A stretch of 64,000 nucleotides of DNA from Volvox africanus (GCA_030268105.1 BSDZ01000021.1:1488001-1552000), one strand, 5' to 3'; positions 1-12,253 are shown, counted from the stretch's first letter. The notes: generated by a model not told the origin, from the letters alone. Numbers and translations: made by a program.

Positions 1-3
1 CAC

Positions 4-2722
4 TCACATATCCGAGTCCTCCAACGCCGCCTTGGCTTGCCGCTCCGCCTCCGCCAGTAGTTCCGCGGGCACCTGAATAATTTTTGCGGAAATATGATGC
101 TAATAAGGATGCGAATACTGGAGCTTTCGTGAGTGCACGGCCCGCCTATTGCACAGCCCGATAAGCAGGGGCCATTTAAGGCGGCAGCAAAGCCCCAAGA
201 GGGCGCTGCCAGCGCCATCGAACCGACCAACTCATACGGCGGTCTGCCGGACTTCATAAATTGCAACCTCGCTTTTGAACCTTCACGTCACCCACATCCC
301 GTCTCCTTCCCATCCCGGCATGCACGTCGATTACCAGCTTCACTATACTTCTCCTCCTGCTCCCCGCTCCCCCATCTCCGATGTCCATGAGTTCCTGTGA
401 TTGGGTCCGTTATTTCCTTGCCATATTTTGCCGAACTTCTCACTCACTCGCTGATGCTGCTTGTTGGTCTCGTCGCAGATCCAGCTGACCTCCAACTCGA
501 ACTTCTTGCCGTCTTCGTCGTGGACCTTGTGAAGGCTGTTGCGTTTTGGGACACAACAAGATGAGGCAGTGGGCCAGGGGCCGGGCGAGGGCTGATGGGC
601 GCCGATGCGGTTTTTGTAGACCGTAATGGGCCCTCGAGCATAAGTGCGCCAGGACCAACAATGAGATGGTTGAACAAGCCCATGGAGTGTACGATGAGGA
701 AGTGGAGATAGATAGATGGACAGATAGATTGATTGAAGTCTCGAAGAATAACCCAACATCTAACGACCATTCACGTGCCCGCTAGAAGCGAATACGGGCA
801 TATACCCCCCACCACATTCACCTCCTGATACCGCACACAGGCGTAAAAACGCCAGCGGACCCGTCTGACCCATGGGGCATCAGCACCCTGACACCCACAT
901 CTTAACAGCCTCAAGGACAGCCTCACGACAGGTCATCTCCGACAGCTTGAGCTTCTCGATCTCGTTCTTGGCGGCCTGGCGGCCCTTACCCACCGCCGTG
1001 CCAAAGTAGCGCTGGGGTTAAGGGGGATTGGGGTAGGGGGACAAAGGGCGCCGGAAAGAATGGAACCCAGTTAGATTTTGCCACGGAGCACTCTCGTGCG
1101 GTGAGTAGCCTAAAGCTCCACCAAGAGGAGAGGAGAGGAGAGGAGAGGAGAGGAGAGGAGAGGAGAGGAGAGGAGAGGAGAGGAGAGGAGAGGAGAGGAG
1201 AGGAGAGGAGAGGAGAGGAGAGGAGAGGAGAGGAGAGGAGAGGAGAGGAGAGGAGAGGAGAGGAGAGGAGAGGAGAGGAGAGGAGAGGAGAGGAGAGGAG
1301 AGGAGAGGAGAGGAGAGGAGAGGAGAAAGCACCTGATAACGGATCGATAAGGGACCTGCAGAAGGCGTGTCAGCCGCCACGTGACCACATCGGAAAGGGC
1401 GCGCCCCCAACAATCTCATATACATATACATTCACTCAATTAGCGATGGTCGGAGCGGTACGACAACATCAAATTCACGCACACCATCACGCACGGAAGC
1501 TCTCAGAGATGCTAGTGAGGACCACGACTTTCCCCCTCCCAACAGCTCCACACACACATAACACAATCTCACATACGTTTTCGCGCGCGGGGTGACATAT
1601 CTCCGTTTCTTTCTCAAAACTCGTTTGCTAACCCAATCGAGCCCATCATGGGCCATTTTAACCTACCAGCGACGAGCCCGACGGGTCGACAGCGTACAAT
1701 GCCGGGCCATTCTTATCGTATACCGCCATGAGCATGGTGGAGCCGTACGGCCGCAGCGACCAGTAGAGGTTGAACATATGCACGTAGCTTCCCACGCGCT
1801 CACACAGCACGTGACCCGGAATGGGCTCACCGTACACGCGCTTGTATGATGCCGCCTCATCCCAGGCACGGTTCGCCACCATGCGGCCATCTGGTGCGAG
1901 TCCTGCTACGGCCTGGCGGATGATGAAGAGGTGGCGAGGTGGAAGAATCGGTGTCGTGTTTATGCACCGGACTGTCATGGCGTCCCGCAGTTCCTGTCCG
2001 TCCGTCCCCTCTCATACCGAGAAACCGGCCGCTTCCCAGGTTTCACCCACCCGCCCGAATAACCCCGCACCAATATGTGCCCTGAAGAACAGCCAGTGGA
2101 TACTCACCACGCCAACGTGTCGGTCAATATTGTGTATCCTGCGGTTCGAGCCCTCCACTAGCAATTTCGATAACACCAGCTTCTCACACGCCTGAAAGAT
2201 AGCGAGGGAGGTCGGGGGATTCAGAGGCAGCAGCGGGCGCGGCAGTATGGCCTCTTGCCCGATTCCACCCGATTGTCCATAAGATCACCAGCTGTCATGG
2301 CAGGTGCCATCATGTGGGTTCTCCATGCTGGGCATTGCCGGGCATGGCTTGCGACCTCGGAGTTCAACCTACCAGCACGACGCCATCCTTGCATCTCAAC
2401 CCCAGCACAGTGCTGTGAAGGGGAGCAGATGAAGAGAGAGAAAGTATGTAAGGGAGGACGTTATAAGCGCTTATTGGCCAAGCTAGCGGGAACACGGGAC
2501 CAAGGCGCACGCATCCCTCTCATGCAGAAGCCTACCTGCTGTTGTCTACCGCCTTTTGCGCATACTCCGTCTGAAAGATCTTGCCATCGGGTGAGTAGGT
2601 GGTAGCTGATAGGTCATACTGCACACCGGCAAGTTCGAACGCATCGTTATTTGGGTGAGCCTGGCTATGTAATGCATCTGTCAAAGCTTCTAACCACGTA
2701 CTCCTGTGCCAATGCCCGACAT
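4..2722 (-). CDS. PSMA3: 20S proteasome subunit alpha type-3 (alpha-7, PAG1 type), 8 exons, complete
   Basis: Structural alpha-ring subunit of the 20S proteasome core; non-catalytic, it helps form the substrate gate. Exons read on the minus strand: 2702-2722 (MSGIGTG), 2536-2618, 2373-2412, 2108-2191, 1667-1912, 899-1011, 448-535, 4-72. Every junction is GT-AG and keeps phase, giving 247 residues, the family's normal length. Seen directly: the proteasome alpha signature [19 protein letters not shown] near residues 8-26, [31 protein letters not shown], a long central block ending DPSGSSL, then [20 protein letters not shown] and [19 protein letters not shown], which identify the alpha-3/PAG1 branch. 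The acidic C-terminus ends EDSDM. The stop is at 4-6, so the 3' UTR lies outside the window. Intron 5 contains a 203-bp pentanucleotide repeat. It is divergent from the SNF5 gene across 298 bp. Confidence 0.95.
1124..1326. repeat. (GGAGA)n pentanucleotide microsatellite, about 40 copies, in a PSMA3 intron
   Basis: An uninterrupted 5-bp unit is repeated for about 203 bp with no visible imperfection. It is purine on the plus strand and pyrimidine on the transcribed gene's sense strand. It lies between the exons at 899-1011 and 1667-1912. The Arg/Glu-repeat and Leu/Ser-repeat frames across it are artefacts of the repeat. Confidence 0.98.
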
Positions 2723-3020
2723 CTTCCACCTAGCTGCACAGCCGGTACTGGGACTTTAAGGACTGTGAACAAGTCGGGAGATCTGCCGCTCAACTGCCCG
2801 GCAATGAGGTGTTATTAGCTACGGTCGCGACAACAACTAGTAGATTACAAACCTAAGCAATTATCGCTAACGAAAACGCGCATTGCGGAATTGATGCCTC
2901 ACCAGAGGCACTCATCGTACACGGCAACTACGACAGTTCCATTTTACTGTGAAGTTTGTTGCCATATTCTGGCTTGCTACAATTACATGAGTGCTATCTT
3001 ACTTGACGTGGTAATTTAAA
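2723..3020. promoter_or_regulatory. divergent promoter region between PSMA3 and SNF5
   Basis: 298 bp separate the start codons of two divergent genes, so both 5' UTRs and both promoters must lie here unless non-coding exons exist. The sequence is more AT-rich than the flanking exons. I see no clear TATA box or other defined element. Confidence 0.5.
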
Positions 3021-6000
3021 ATGGTTGAAGATTTGTCCGCTCCCGCGAGCGGATCCCGCGCACAAGAGCTGAAGTCCGAGGTGCTGAATGAATTAGGATT
3101 GCAGCAAGAATCCTGTACGGTTGAGAAAGGATCCATACTTGTCCCTGTGCGAGTACATATCGACCGGGAGGATGGCGAGGATATCCGTGAGGTGCGTTAC
3201 GCAGTGCGATCCATTTTAAGTGTTGCGCCTGGAAGATACTACACAATGCGTGTGGTATCATCCATCTAAATCCAGATGGCGGCGTGTGGCAATCCTTAAC
3301 CCTCCCCGTGTCACTGCGGACCAACTCTTACCCCTTGCCCTGGTGTACGTCATTCACGCAGCAATTCTTATGGCACCTTGGAGGTGAGATTGGCTAGAGG
3401 TATACCATCACTTGACTATGGATTATGGGTTTCAGCAGTCGGGGCTGTAGAGCTCACACGCACTTTATCAATAGAAGTAAGGCGGTGGCCCCAGGCACCT
3501 GCACCCCCCAAGACGAGCAGCATGTTTTGGTGGCAGCAATACCAGCGGTTCCAGCAGCAAGAACAGCAGACGTAGCTCAAGCATACTGTGCAGCATGGGC
3601 GGCGGCGCATGGGCGGCGACATTGGTGGCAGTAGGCGATCGTTGAAAAGCGGTATTCTGGCAGCGGTTCCGCGCCCGCATCCTGCAGCTAGACCAGGGCA
3701 GCAGCAACTATGGATGCAACAGTCGGGTACAGCAACCTGCAGCATCAGCTGGTGATTCGAGTTGGGGGTGCGGCAGGATGGAGTTTTCCGGGTTTGCACG
3801 CCCGAGTGCGGTTTTTGTTTGCTTCTCCTAGATTCAGAGGCACTCGGGTCTTTCCCTTCATCGGGAGATCCACATCGGGCACTAAGATGCATGTGTTTAC
3901 GTCGGTGACCCTGCGGCCCCTCACGAGGGCAGCTCGGGAATTAAGGGTTTACGATTTCTACACCGCTGTTTGGCGATCCCTTACTCTTGCTTTCAGAGCC
4001 CGGATACGATGCTCGGCCCGTCGCTATGCGCCTGGCAGCGGATTTGCAGTTACCCCAGAATTACTTAAAGTGCGGCGACAGGGACGAGGGGAGGGAGAGG
4101 GGGAGGGGGAGGGAGAGGGGGAGGGGGAGGGAGAGGGGATAACAATAGACGATACCTGGTGGAGCACAAGTAAAGAGGAGAGGGAAGAGGAGAGCAGGAA
4201 AGGGAATAGGGGAAGGCGAATGAAACGATTCCTGGTGCTGGTACTGAAGGAACTAACCGTGAAGGTCGGAATGATTGCTGACGTCGTCCAAAGTAGGAAA
4301 AGTGGAAACAAGCTGTGACGTAAAGGCCGTGAAATATAGCGGGTGAGGGTGAGGGAAAAGGGAAGGGTCGTTAAACAGGCAGTGGCGAAGGAAGGAAGGA
4401 TGGTGGGGAAAGGGGGCTGAATACGAACGCTAGCGACTGCAGGAAGGAGGGGATAGGAGCAACTTTGAAGATTGGATGGAGGGAAGGAGAGGGAGGAGAG
4501 GAAAGCCATGTTAAGTTATCGTTACGAGGAACACATATCGATTTGGAAAGGTGCGTGTTGAAAGACGGTGAGTGGAACGGATGAGGCAGTCAGGAACTAC
4601 AGCCTTAATAGGAGGCCTCAGCAGCCGCACCGCTGTCTCAGTCCGGGTGCGGAAACTGAGCCATGGATGGAGAATTCGGGATAAAGGGCTTTTTTGCTCC
4701 TGGTGATGCCGGCATCATGCCGGGTATTATTCGAAGAGGGCACGAAGCCGTGTGACCCCAACGCCGCCACGACTCACTCACCCTCAGGCTGATCGAGGAT
4801 GAGATTGTCCGCAGCCTTAAGGGTTTCAAGAACTTCAGGGATCTGGGTGGTCCCCGACTGATCAGACTGCAGGTGGGTGTGGGGGTAGGGCATGTTTGTG
4901 CCCGCAATGGGACCACGGGGGGCATATGGAGGTGTACCGGTGGCGGTGTATCTCGGTTCCCTGGGTTCCTGCAGCGAGCCTGGCTGGACCTCAACGTACC
5001 GAGGACTGTATGTAAGAAGGGGTGGGGTAGTGTGGGATTACTTGGGATATCGGGGAGGAGGGGCTGACCGAGCACCTGCGTGTACATGCGCTCCTACTGA
5101 TACGGCATGGAATGCGCCACACACATGAAAGTAGCAGCAGTAGCTGCTAATGCTGATTTTTGTGCTTTCGTCCTGTTGTATATTTGCCCCCAAAGGTTTG
5201 TCGCGTTAACTTTACCACAGCAGCTCCCTTGTAAAGTCTGAGTCCTGGAATACTTTGAAATTATTACACCTGGCCGTCTCCTTTCCGCCGAATCCCGGCC
5301 TCTAATTCGCTACCTTTTTTCCCACGACGTGCGCGCAGCTGTACGTTCGGCGAGGCGACACAGTGTTTCGGGACGAGCTGGAGTGGGATGTGAACGACGC
5401 GGCGGCGAGCACATTGCAGTATGCCTGTGAGGTAAAGGGCCGCGCCGTCGATGTACGTCAGGGTCATGGCTTAGGAAGCACTTTTCCTGGGGCGGGTTCG
5501 GGAAGATGTCAGGTTCCCCTGCGCGTGAAGAAGTGCCGCAGCTTATCAGCTTCCTGCTTCTGCCTGTCGTGGATCTTCGACTCCGTCCTCATACTTCGCC
5601 CCCTTGACCACCCTCTGTTTACCTCTCCTGCCCCCGTGTCCTCCTCTCCTGCTCCCGTGCTCTCCTCTCCTGCCTCTTCTTTCGGGTCTGTTGGGGATTA
5701 TGGATTTCGACCCACTGCTGCCTCCTGCCCGTAAACCCTGTAGAGGCTGTTTTGTTGCTGGCTGTTCTGCAGGTGTGTCAGCACCTGCACCTGGATCTCG
5801 GCTGGGCGCAGGCCATCAATTCACACCTGCATGACCTGGTGCACGAGGCAGTGGAGGTGAGATCGGTACAGTGACGTTCAATTGAGACCGTGAAGGCTCG
5901 CTCTCTGTGGAGGCGCAGAACCGAATTTGCATAACGCGTCTCGGTCCGCGCAGCATGGCCGCCGTGGGTATTATGTCCTGTTACTCAGCGGTGCAACCCA

Positions 6001-8646
6001 GGGTGTATTAGGACGCTTAGGACGAGAAGGTCATCAGCATGTATGCCTTGCGTTTTGCATGTTAAGCCCATGCGCTCGCCATTTCGCCGCACCACACGGC
6101 TCCCCAGTATCATCATCAATCACCTAGCTGCTCATGCATGATGCGCCCTTGCTACGCTGGTTAGTACGCTGGCTGAATTGTGTCCATCTGGGTATGTATT
6201 GGCTTCGCTGCATCCACAGATCCACACCCAGATATTCCCACCGTAATCGTTCCTTACCTAGGATCTGCGTAAGCACCCTGAGGAGGTCAGTTTGATGCCG
6301 CCCTGCCCCGGTATCTGGCGCACGTCGTCGACAAGCTGGCAGCCCCTGCCGCCGGGCCAGCTGCCGCCCACGACCCCACCCCAGGCTCACCCGTTTCAGC
6401 CACCGGAATCGCAGCAGCAGGGTACTCGGAATGTTGGCGGAGTCCTAGCGGCCAGCGCCGGTGTTACCGCTGCAGCAGTCCCTCCCCAGGACGTCGTCCG
6501 GAGCCCCTTCCCCCGCGTCGAGCCCTACAACCCGGCACATGACCTGGATGCCGAGCGGCGGGTGCGCTCATGGGTTGGTTGGAGGCTTGGCCGTGACCCC
6601 CCTTTACGACCCCCTGGTTTACCTTGGCACTCTGTTTCTTGCTCTTGTACTTGCGTTGACCACCTACTGCCAGTAGGTGTGATGGCGACGGCAAACTTGG
6701 TTCCTCTCCCTCTGCTCCCTCGCCTGCTCCTTCTCTCACCATAGGCCCGGCGGGAGGCGAAGGCGGAGCGGCGGAAGCGCGAAGCAGAAGCACGTCGGGG
6801 ACACCAGGAGGTGCGGGTTACACGCCAGGGTGGTACTGGATGGGTAGGTTCTATCTCTGTGATAGCTGCCAGATAGAGCAAGGGCCACTTGAAGATGCAT
6901 ATTCCCGCATCAGCAGCAGTAGCTGGTGGCATTTCGGATTCCAGCTACCCGTCGATACCCTCCTCGGTATCCGACAGAATATGGGTGGATAGCACGGGGG
7001 AATCGCACTAAGAAGCTTTTTTTAACGAAAGGCTGGTGGGTGGGATTAGCTGGTTGATGACTGAGTTATCCCATGTGCAGGAGGTCCGGGCTGGAGAGCA
7101 GCAACTGTCGTCGCCACAACAGCACCAACAGCAGCAGCAACAGCAACAGCAACAGCACCAACAGCAGCAGTCCCAAAAAGCACAGCAGCAGCAGCAGCAG
7201 CAACTCCTACCTGTGAAACAGGAAAAGGTGGAGGATGCAAAGGATGTGGGCCTGGGACCAGGGACTTTGCTATCTCAGCAACAGCCTTATACCCAGCAGC
7301 AGCAACAGCCGCTGGCGCACCAACAGCAGCAGCGCCAACAGTCTGTGATGCAGCAGCCGCAAACCAAACCGGAGCCGGGTGTCGGGCAATACCCGCAGCA
7401 ACAGCAAGAGCCACATCAACAGCAGCAAGCCTCAGGGGGCCACCACGGTCATCATCATCACCACCACCATCATCACCACCATCACTCTCAACAGCAGCAA
7501 GAGCTGCAACAGCATCAGCCACAGCCACTACAGCCGCAGCTGCAGCCACAGCCGGCGCCGCAGCAGCAGTACATGCAGTTGCAGCAGCAACAGCAGAACT
7601 ACTTGCCCCAAGCCCAGCAGCACGCACAAGCACCGCAACAACAACCACAGCAACAGCAGTACATCCAGCTGCAAGATTACCACCAACAGCAACAGCAGAA
7701 CCAGCAGTCTGCCGGCATTAAGCAGGAGCCGCTGCAGGCTGTTGTTGGAGTTAAGTCCGAAACGGGGGGTGGTCAGGATGCGATGGCACCCTGGAGCCAG
7801 CCAGCGGTACCACAGCCGGTGCAGTTTACGCCGCTGACATCCACCCAACCGCAGCAGCAGCAACAGTGGGCTCAACAGCAGTACAACCAGCAGCAGCAGT
7901 ATAGCCAACAGCCACCGGCTGTGCAACAACAGCATCACCACCACCATCAGCAGCAGCAGCAACAACAACATTACTCACAAACGCAGCAGCCCCAGACCCC
8001 CCAGCAGCAGTTCGGTTCACAGGCTGGGCATGTGCTACAGCCACCCCTGCAGCATCAGTCACAGCCACAGCCACAGCAGATTCAACCCCCGCACCAGAGC
8101 CAGCAACAGTTCAACATCCAGCAACACTTCAGTAATCAGCAACAGATGCTGCAACAGCAACAGCCGCAGCAACAGATGTTGCAGCAACAGCAGTACAACC
8201 AACAGCAGCAGTACAATCAACAACAACAGTATAACCAGCAGCTGCAACAGCAGCTGAACCAAGCACAGCACTTTAACCAGCAACAGCAGCAGCTTTCTTC
8301 CCAGCAGCAGGGGCAATCTCAATCCCACACCGCGACATCAGCAGCACAACAGCAGCAGCAGTACCAGCAGCAGCAGTACCAGCAGGTCACACAACAAATA
8401 CAGCCGTATCCCCCTCCGCAGCAGCAACAACAGCCTTACCTGCAACAGCATCAAGGCCTGCAGCAGCTGCCGCAACAACAGCAGTACCAGCAATTGCAGC
8501 AGGCGTTCCAGCAACAGCCGCAGCCGCAGCAGCAATGGGCGCAACAGCAGCAGCAACAATATCAGCAGGGGCCTGCGCAGGGCTTTGGGCTGGGGCTGCA
8601 GCAGCGAGGGCAACAGCTGCAGCAGTTTCCGTATGGGTCTGGTTAG
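3021..8646 (+). CDS. SNF5: SNF5/SMARCB1-like SWI/SNF chromatin-remodelling subunit with Gln/His-rich C-terminal tail, 9 exons
   Basis: Core subunit of SWI/SNF-type nucleosome remodelling complexes; nuclear. Exons: 3021-3191, 3362-3383, 3997-4069, 4788-4872, 5339-5431, 5773-5856, 6262-6561, 6745-6810, 7081-8646; about 819 residues. Two SNF5 repeats are visible. Repeat 1 starts ILVPVRVHIDRED, continues through the 22-nt exon (QFLWHLG) and ends with MRLAADLQLPQNYLK. Repeat 2 is RLIRLQLYVRRGDTVFRD, then ELEWDVNDA and QHLHLDLGWAQAINSHLHDL. All those junctions are phase-consistent. A charged segment (REAKAERRKREAEARR) leads into a ~520-residue Gln/His/Pro-rich tail with a poly-His run at 7441-7486. 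The 6262-6561 exon is the least certain: an alternative acceptor at 6290/6291 opens another plausible frame (starting FDAALPRYLAHVVDKL). Yeast Snf5 also has Gln-rich sequence, but at its N-terminus (family knowledge). Confidence 0.85.
4086..4138. repeat. G-rich purine repeat (GGGAGGGGGA type) in an SNF5 intron
   Basis: Imperfect tandem runs of G separated by single A residues, purine on the sense strand of the host gene. It lies just downstream of the exon ending at 4069. Confidence 0.9.
7093..8637 (+). repeat. CAG/CAA-rich coding tract (polyGln with poly-His segment)
   Basis: Low-complexity coding repeat in the last SNF5 exon. CAG and CAA codons are mixed rather than pure, which suggests maintenance as protein sequence rather than recent slippage of one triplet. 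CAC/CAT runs encode His-rich patches at 7441-7486 and 7932-7950. Short breaks (LPVKQEKVEDAKD, IKQEPLQAVVGVKSETG) contain KQE-type motifs. Confidence 0.95.
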
Positions 8647-9664
8647 GGGCGGGCCTAAAGCAGATTGACCCTTGCACGCGTCGAGTGGGGGGCAGAGCTC
8701 GCGGCATGTCACAGCGCTTTCTCGGTAATACACGCAATCCACCACCAGTACTCTGGCCCGGGTTTTGTGCCTCTATATCATGTGCCTTACATGCCGGTGG
8801 GAATTCTCCTGTGGCAGGCAGCTAACAAGGCGTCACGACGTTGCATCAGCCCGATGCTGAATAGTGCGTTTACTTTCCTACATGTGTTCTTTCATGGACT
8901 GAGAATTTGTTATGTTACCGCGTATACAGATATGTCGTTCGATGGGGGAGAAAGCGGGAGTCAGGGCGCCGCTCAGCGTTTCGTAAGGAGAGTGTGAATG
9001 TTGGATATTTGTGTATACTGGGTAGCCGGTCCAGGGTGGGACTGAACATAGCTTTGTACGTGTAAGGCCCGACCGTCCGTCAAAGGTGAATGTACTGACC
9101 AAGAAAATATATGCAGCGCCCAGTGAGAAGATATGCGAAAGGTGAAACGGTGGAGGCGGGGGAGGCACCCAGTGGATGTGGTGCTTGCTTTTAAAGCACA
9201 CATGAGGACCCCATTAAATACTGACACAGCCTGCTAGGAATGGAAGGCTTTATATGCTTCAACATGGGGCTATATATCTGGGTACCGTGATGACGAAGCA
9301 CCGAGCGTCTTTTGCACGCGAACGTTTTCCATTGTTGTGCTCCGTTCTCACACCACCTCTATCTGGGTGCATGGCCAGAGTGAAAGCTGGCCTTGTGCTA
9401 CCAATTGGACAACCTTCTTTACTACGCGCAACGTATACGATTACTAGGTCCCAAACTCCCGCTCCGAACGCGGTATCAACAAAATAGGCAACTAAACCAA
9501 AATCATTCATCCCCCCGGAGTTTGTAATCATTCCCAAGCTACGCACTTGCAGCACTCAGAAACTCCGGAGCATACGGATGGCTAATACACCTTTCCCTGC
9601 CGGCGCACAGTCGTTCAAGATTCTTTTCGTATTTAGGCTTTTGTCCTACTTTGAATCCTGGTTC
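8647..9664. other. intergenic, convergent 3' regions
   Basis: About 1 kb between the SNF5 stop and the end of the next minus-strand gene. It should hold the two 3' UTRs. No coding exon, RNA gene or strong repeat is visible. Confidence 0.6.
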
Positions 9665-10887
9665 TCAGCGAGAACGATGACTAAGAACTCGGAAGCGCAG
9701 CCATCCCAGATGTCCAGCTTCGTTTAGATCTGGCAGAGCTCCTCCCGCGCAGGAAGATCCGGACGTGGATGTTTTCTGCGCCGACATACACACAGCTCAG
9801 TCGCGCCATCAGCATCAGCCTCATCCGCGCACGGTACCGCTCTCCGGGGCGGATGACACGTCCTCCGAGTCGCCGCCTCCAGGAGTGGCGGGGTTGTAGC
9901 GGGAGGAGCCCCCGCCAGCGGTGCGGGCCGACTCGGTGCCAGCACCTGAACCCGGGGTGCGGCCCTCCGTGCCGCTTTCAGGTGCTGAGGTGGGGCTGGG
10001 ATGGTGGCCTGCGATGAAGCGGGGTCCGGGAAGGTGCGCTATTCGCCTATCGCCCCTATCCGCTTTATAACAGGCACTTCTCCTGAAGAAGTACCTGCCT
10101 GAAGCGCACTTACTTGTAAGCTGCGGCTTTGCGTTGTGTCAGCTTCCAATAGGACCAGGCGGGATGCTCAAGGGCTTACTGAGCGGGCCGTCCCCGTCCC
10201 CGTCCCCGTCCCCGTCCCAGTCCCCGTTCCCGTCCCAATCCGACCCTCACAGCCTAGGCCCCACTCGGAACTGCTCCGCACCTTCGTGGCCGCCAACCTC
10301 CTCATGTACCACGGCGCCACGCTTCTCTAAGTCCTTGCGGGATTCGTGGTGGTATCCTGGCAGCGTACAATCGCACGCGCACATGAGGAAGATGGCGCCG
10401 CTCCATTCGCCAGCCCAGCGGGAGTCAGGCACGCAGAGACAGAGGATCTCACTACACCTCCCACAACCCCAAGACAGACCATCGCCAAAGTCAATTCCCC
10501 AACATCCCATGGGCCATAACGCCACGGCAATGGCGATGTGCCAACAACTGATGCTCGCACGAGGGTACTCTCTATGTCATCTATCAAAAGAAAAATCCCT
10601 AGGATGCAAGGAAAGGACTTTCTCCTACCATGTCCTGAAGCTGTCCCGTACTCTTTTCACCAAGTTCAGGATGACACTTTGGAGCATACAGTCGCTAGTC
10701 GCCCGTCCATGCACCTCCCCACCCACTCACCTGGTTCTTTCTCCTCATTGACAGGCGCATTCGCACTGCTGCTTTCGCTGGCACCGCTGCCGCTGCCGCC
10801 AACGCGGAATGTGCCGGCATATTGCTTCTCTGACGTCAGCTTGTTGATGCTGGCACGCAGCGACGTTTCCTCCTCTCCTTCCTCCCC
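9665..10887 (-). CDS. unrecognised Ser/Gly-rich protein, partly resolved exons
   Basis: I do not recognise this gene. Minus-strand exons with good phase at the 3' end: ~10114-10142 (may extend further 5'; reads WSYWKLTQRKAAAY), 9833-9995 (starts PTSAPESGTEG, contains GGGDSEDVSSAPESGT) and 9665-9775 (ends LRFRVLSHRSR, stop). A separate upstream exon, 10731-10887, reads EEGEEETSLRASINKLTSEK and then a Gly/Ser stretch ending NEEKEP. It splices in phase to 10580 (DDIEST). The connection between 10580 and 10142, and the true start, are unresolved because all frames are open there and a CCCCGT repeat intervenes. The product looks like a mostly disordered, acidic Ser/Gly-rich protein. The plus-strand frames over 10134-10560 are probably shadows, though one cannot be excluded. 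Confidence 0.5.
10189..10237. repeat. (CCCCGT)n hexanucleotide repeat
   Basis: Seven or more near-perfect copies, probably in an intron of the minus-strand gene. The same unit occurs again at 21007-21047 in an intron of the tRNA transferase gene. Confidence 0.9.
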
Positions 10888-12077
10888 CTGCACGAGCAAA
10901 GCAGGGTGACAGAGCCGACGGCGCGACCGTTGCAGCATAGCAACGTTGCAGCATAGGACGGACATTTGATGGGGATCCAAAACATTTTATTGAGCAAGTC
11001 TTGTGATAAGGGCAGAGAGATCAGGGCCGAGAGATGGCCTTCTTCAGGCCCCGTCGACAGGGCTTACTAGACGGCCTTGCATGCTGGTGTAGCGGGCAGC
11101 AATCCGATGCGGCCGAGGAGCAACGACGGCGGCGCAGCATCGTGACGGACCCTGGCCGCTAAACTGGCGCGCGGCGGGGATACGCAGGATGACTGTGGAC
11201 AACATTCTTCAGTGCACTCGGAGCGAGGGCTGAGGATTGCTTAGGTTAGCAAGGAGGGCGAAATTATGCAGGAAGGCTGTATAAGTATGTAGAAAATTAG
11301 AAGCGCAGAAAAAGCGGGTGCTGGCAAGTTCTGTGTGAAGCACTGGACGGGTTGAAAGAATCAGAAAAAACGTTGTAACGCCTTCCGAAGGCCGCTTTGG
11401 GCGTTGCGATTATTTGTACCAAACGGAATGAGGTTAGATGTAGTAAGGGATGGGCTTTTGGGTGAAGAAGAAGTGAGTCAACTAGATCGTTCGAGATCGT
11501 CCAAAGACCTAATTTTTCCTCCGGCAGAATCCTTGGAATGCCGGCGGGCCAAATCGTCGGTCCCTTGCCACGATACGGCCCCGAACCCATGCGTTGCGCA
11601 TTTGTTTGCATTTGTTTGTCACATATCTCCGTCCAGCACATAGTCTCCAGTGGAGTGGTATCTTCCCTGCACGTCCCTGCACATACGATATTGTTTCCGA
11701 CTCCGCCTCAATATCAACATCACAAACATGCATGCGAGTTCCACTGAATAGAAAACGCGATTGTCATGCCCAACCTGAATGGCTAAGGCCATAGCAATGT
11801 GCGAATCGCACTTAATCCCATGGGGCCCGTTTTAAGCGATTATCCGACCTGAGAGTTTATGTCTTTCCTTGTTTATTAGAGACTTTTTGTAAACGCCGTC
11901 TGCAATCCCTCAATAAATGCCGTCTAAATCCCTTAGGATTTTATAGAAATCGTTTTGGTGAGGACGTGCACCTACAGGTACATCGTTGGGAAGAAGTGGT
12001 TGGACCTGACCCACGGGTCATTTTATTTTGCTTTCTTTTGTCATTGTTGTCAAATTTCAAACGAGCATTAATTGAAC

Positions 12078-12253
12078 GATATATTATCTGTATTATAATT
12101 ATAATGTAAGAACCAAGTGCTGTTTGACCATGTTTTAGCCGATAATTGGTTTGGGTCTCAAGAGAATATGGAATTCATACACAAACTGGGTAAGAAAAAT
12201 AAAAGCAATCCCCGCCGCAAGCAGCGGGGATATATTATCTGTATTATAATTAT
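12078..12253. repeat. 25-bp AT-rich direct repeat, two copies, with small GC hairpin between
   Basis: A 25-bp segment at 12078-12102 recurs identically at 12229-12253, 151 bp apart. Immediately before the second copy, 12209-12229 forms a hairpin with 7-bp arms (TCCCCGC / GCGGGGA). The second copy lies about 30 bp from the left end of the foldback element, so the pair may mark an older insertion. Confidence 0.85.

Noticed and set aside
1018..1595. Long frames reading Leu-Ser or Arg-Gly-Glu repeats on both strands
   Set aside because: They are translations of the (GGAGA)n repeat inside an intron of PSMA3; a repeat of 5-bp unit gives open frames on both strands.
7046..8745. Antisense poly-Ala/Val and poly-Leu frames up to 200 residues
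   Set aside because: They are shadows of the CAG/CAA codons of the SNF5 Gln tail, with no splice or family support.
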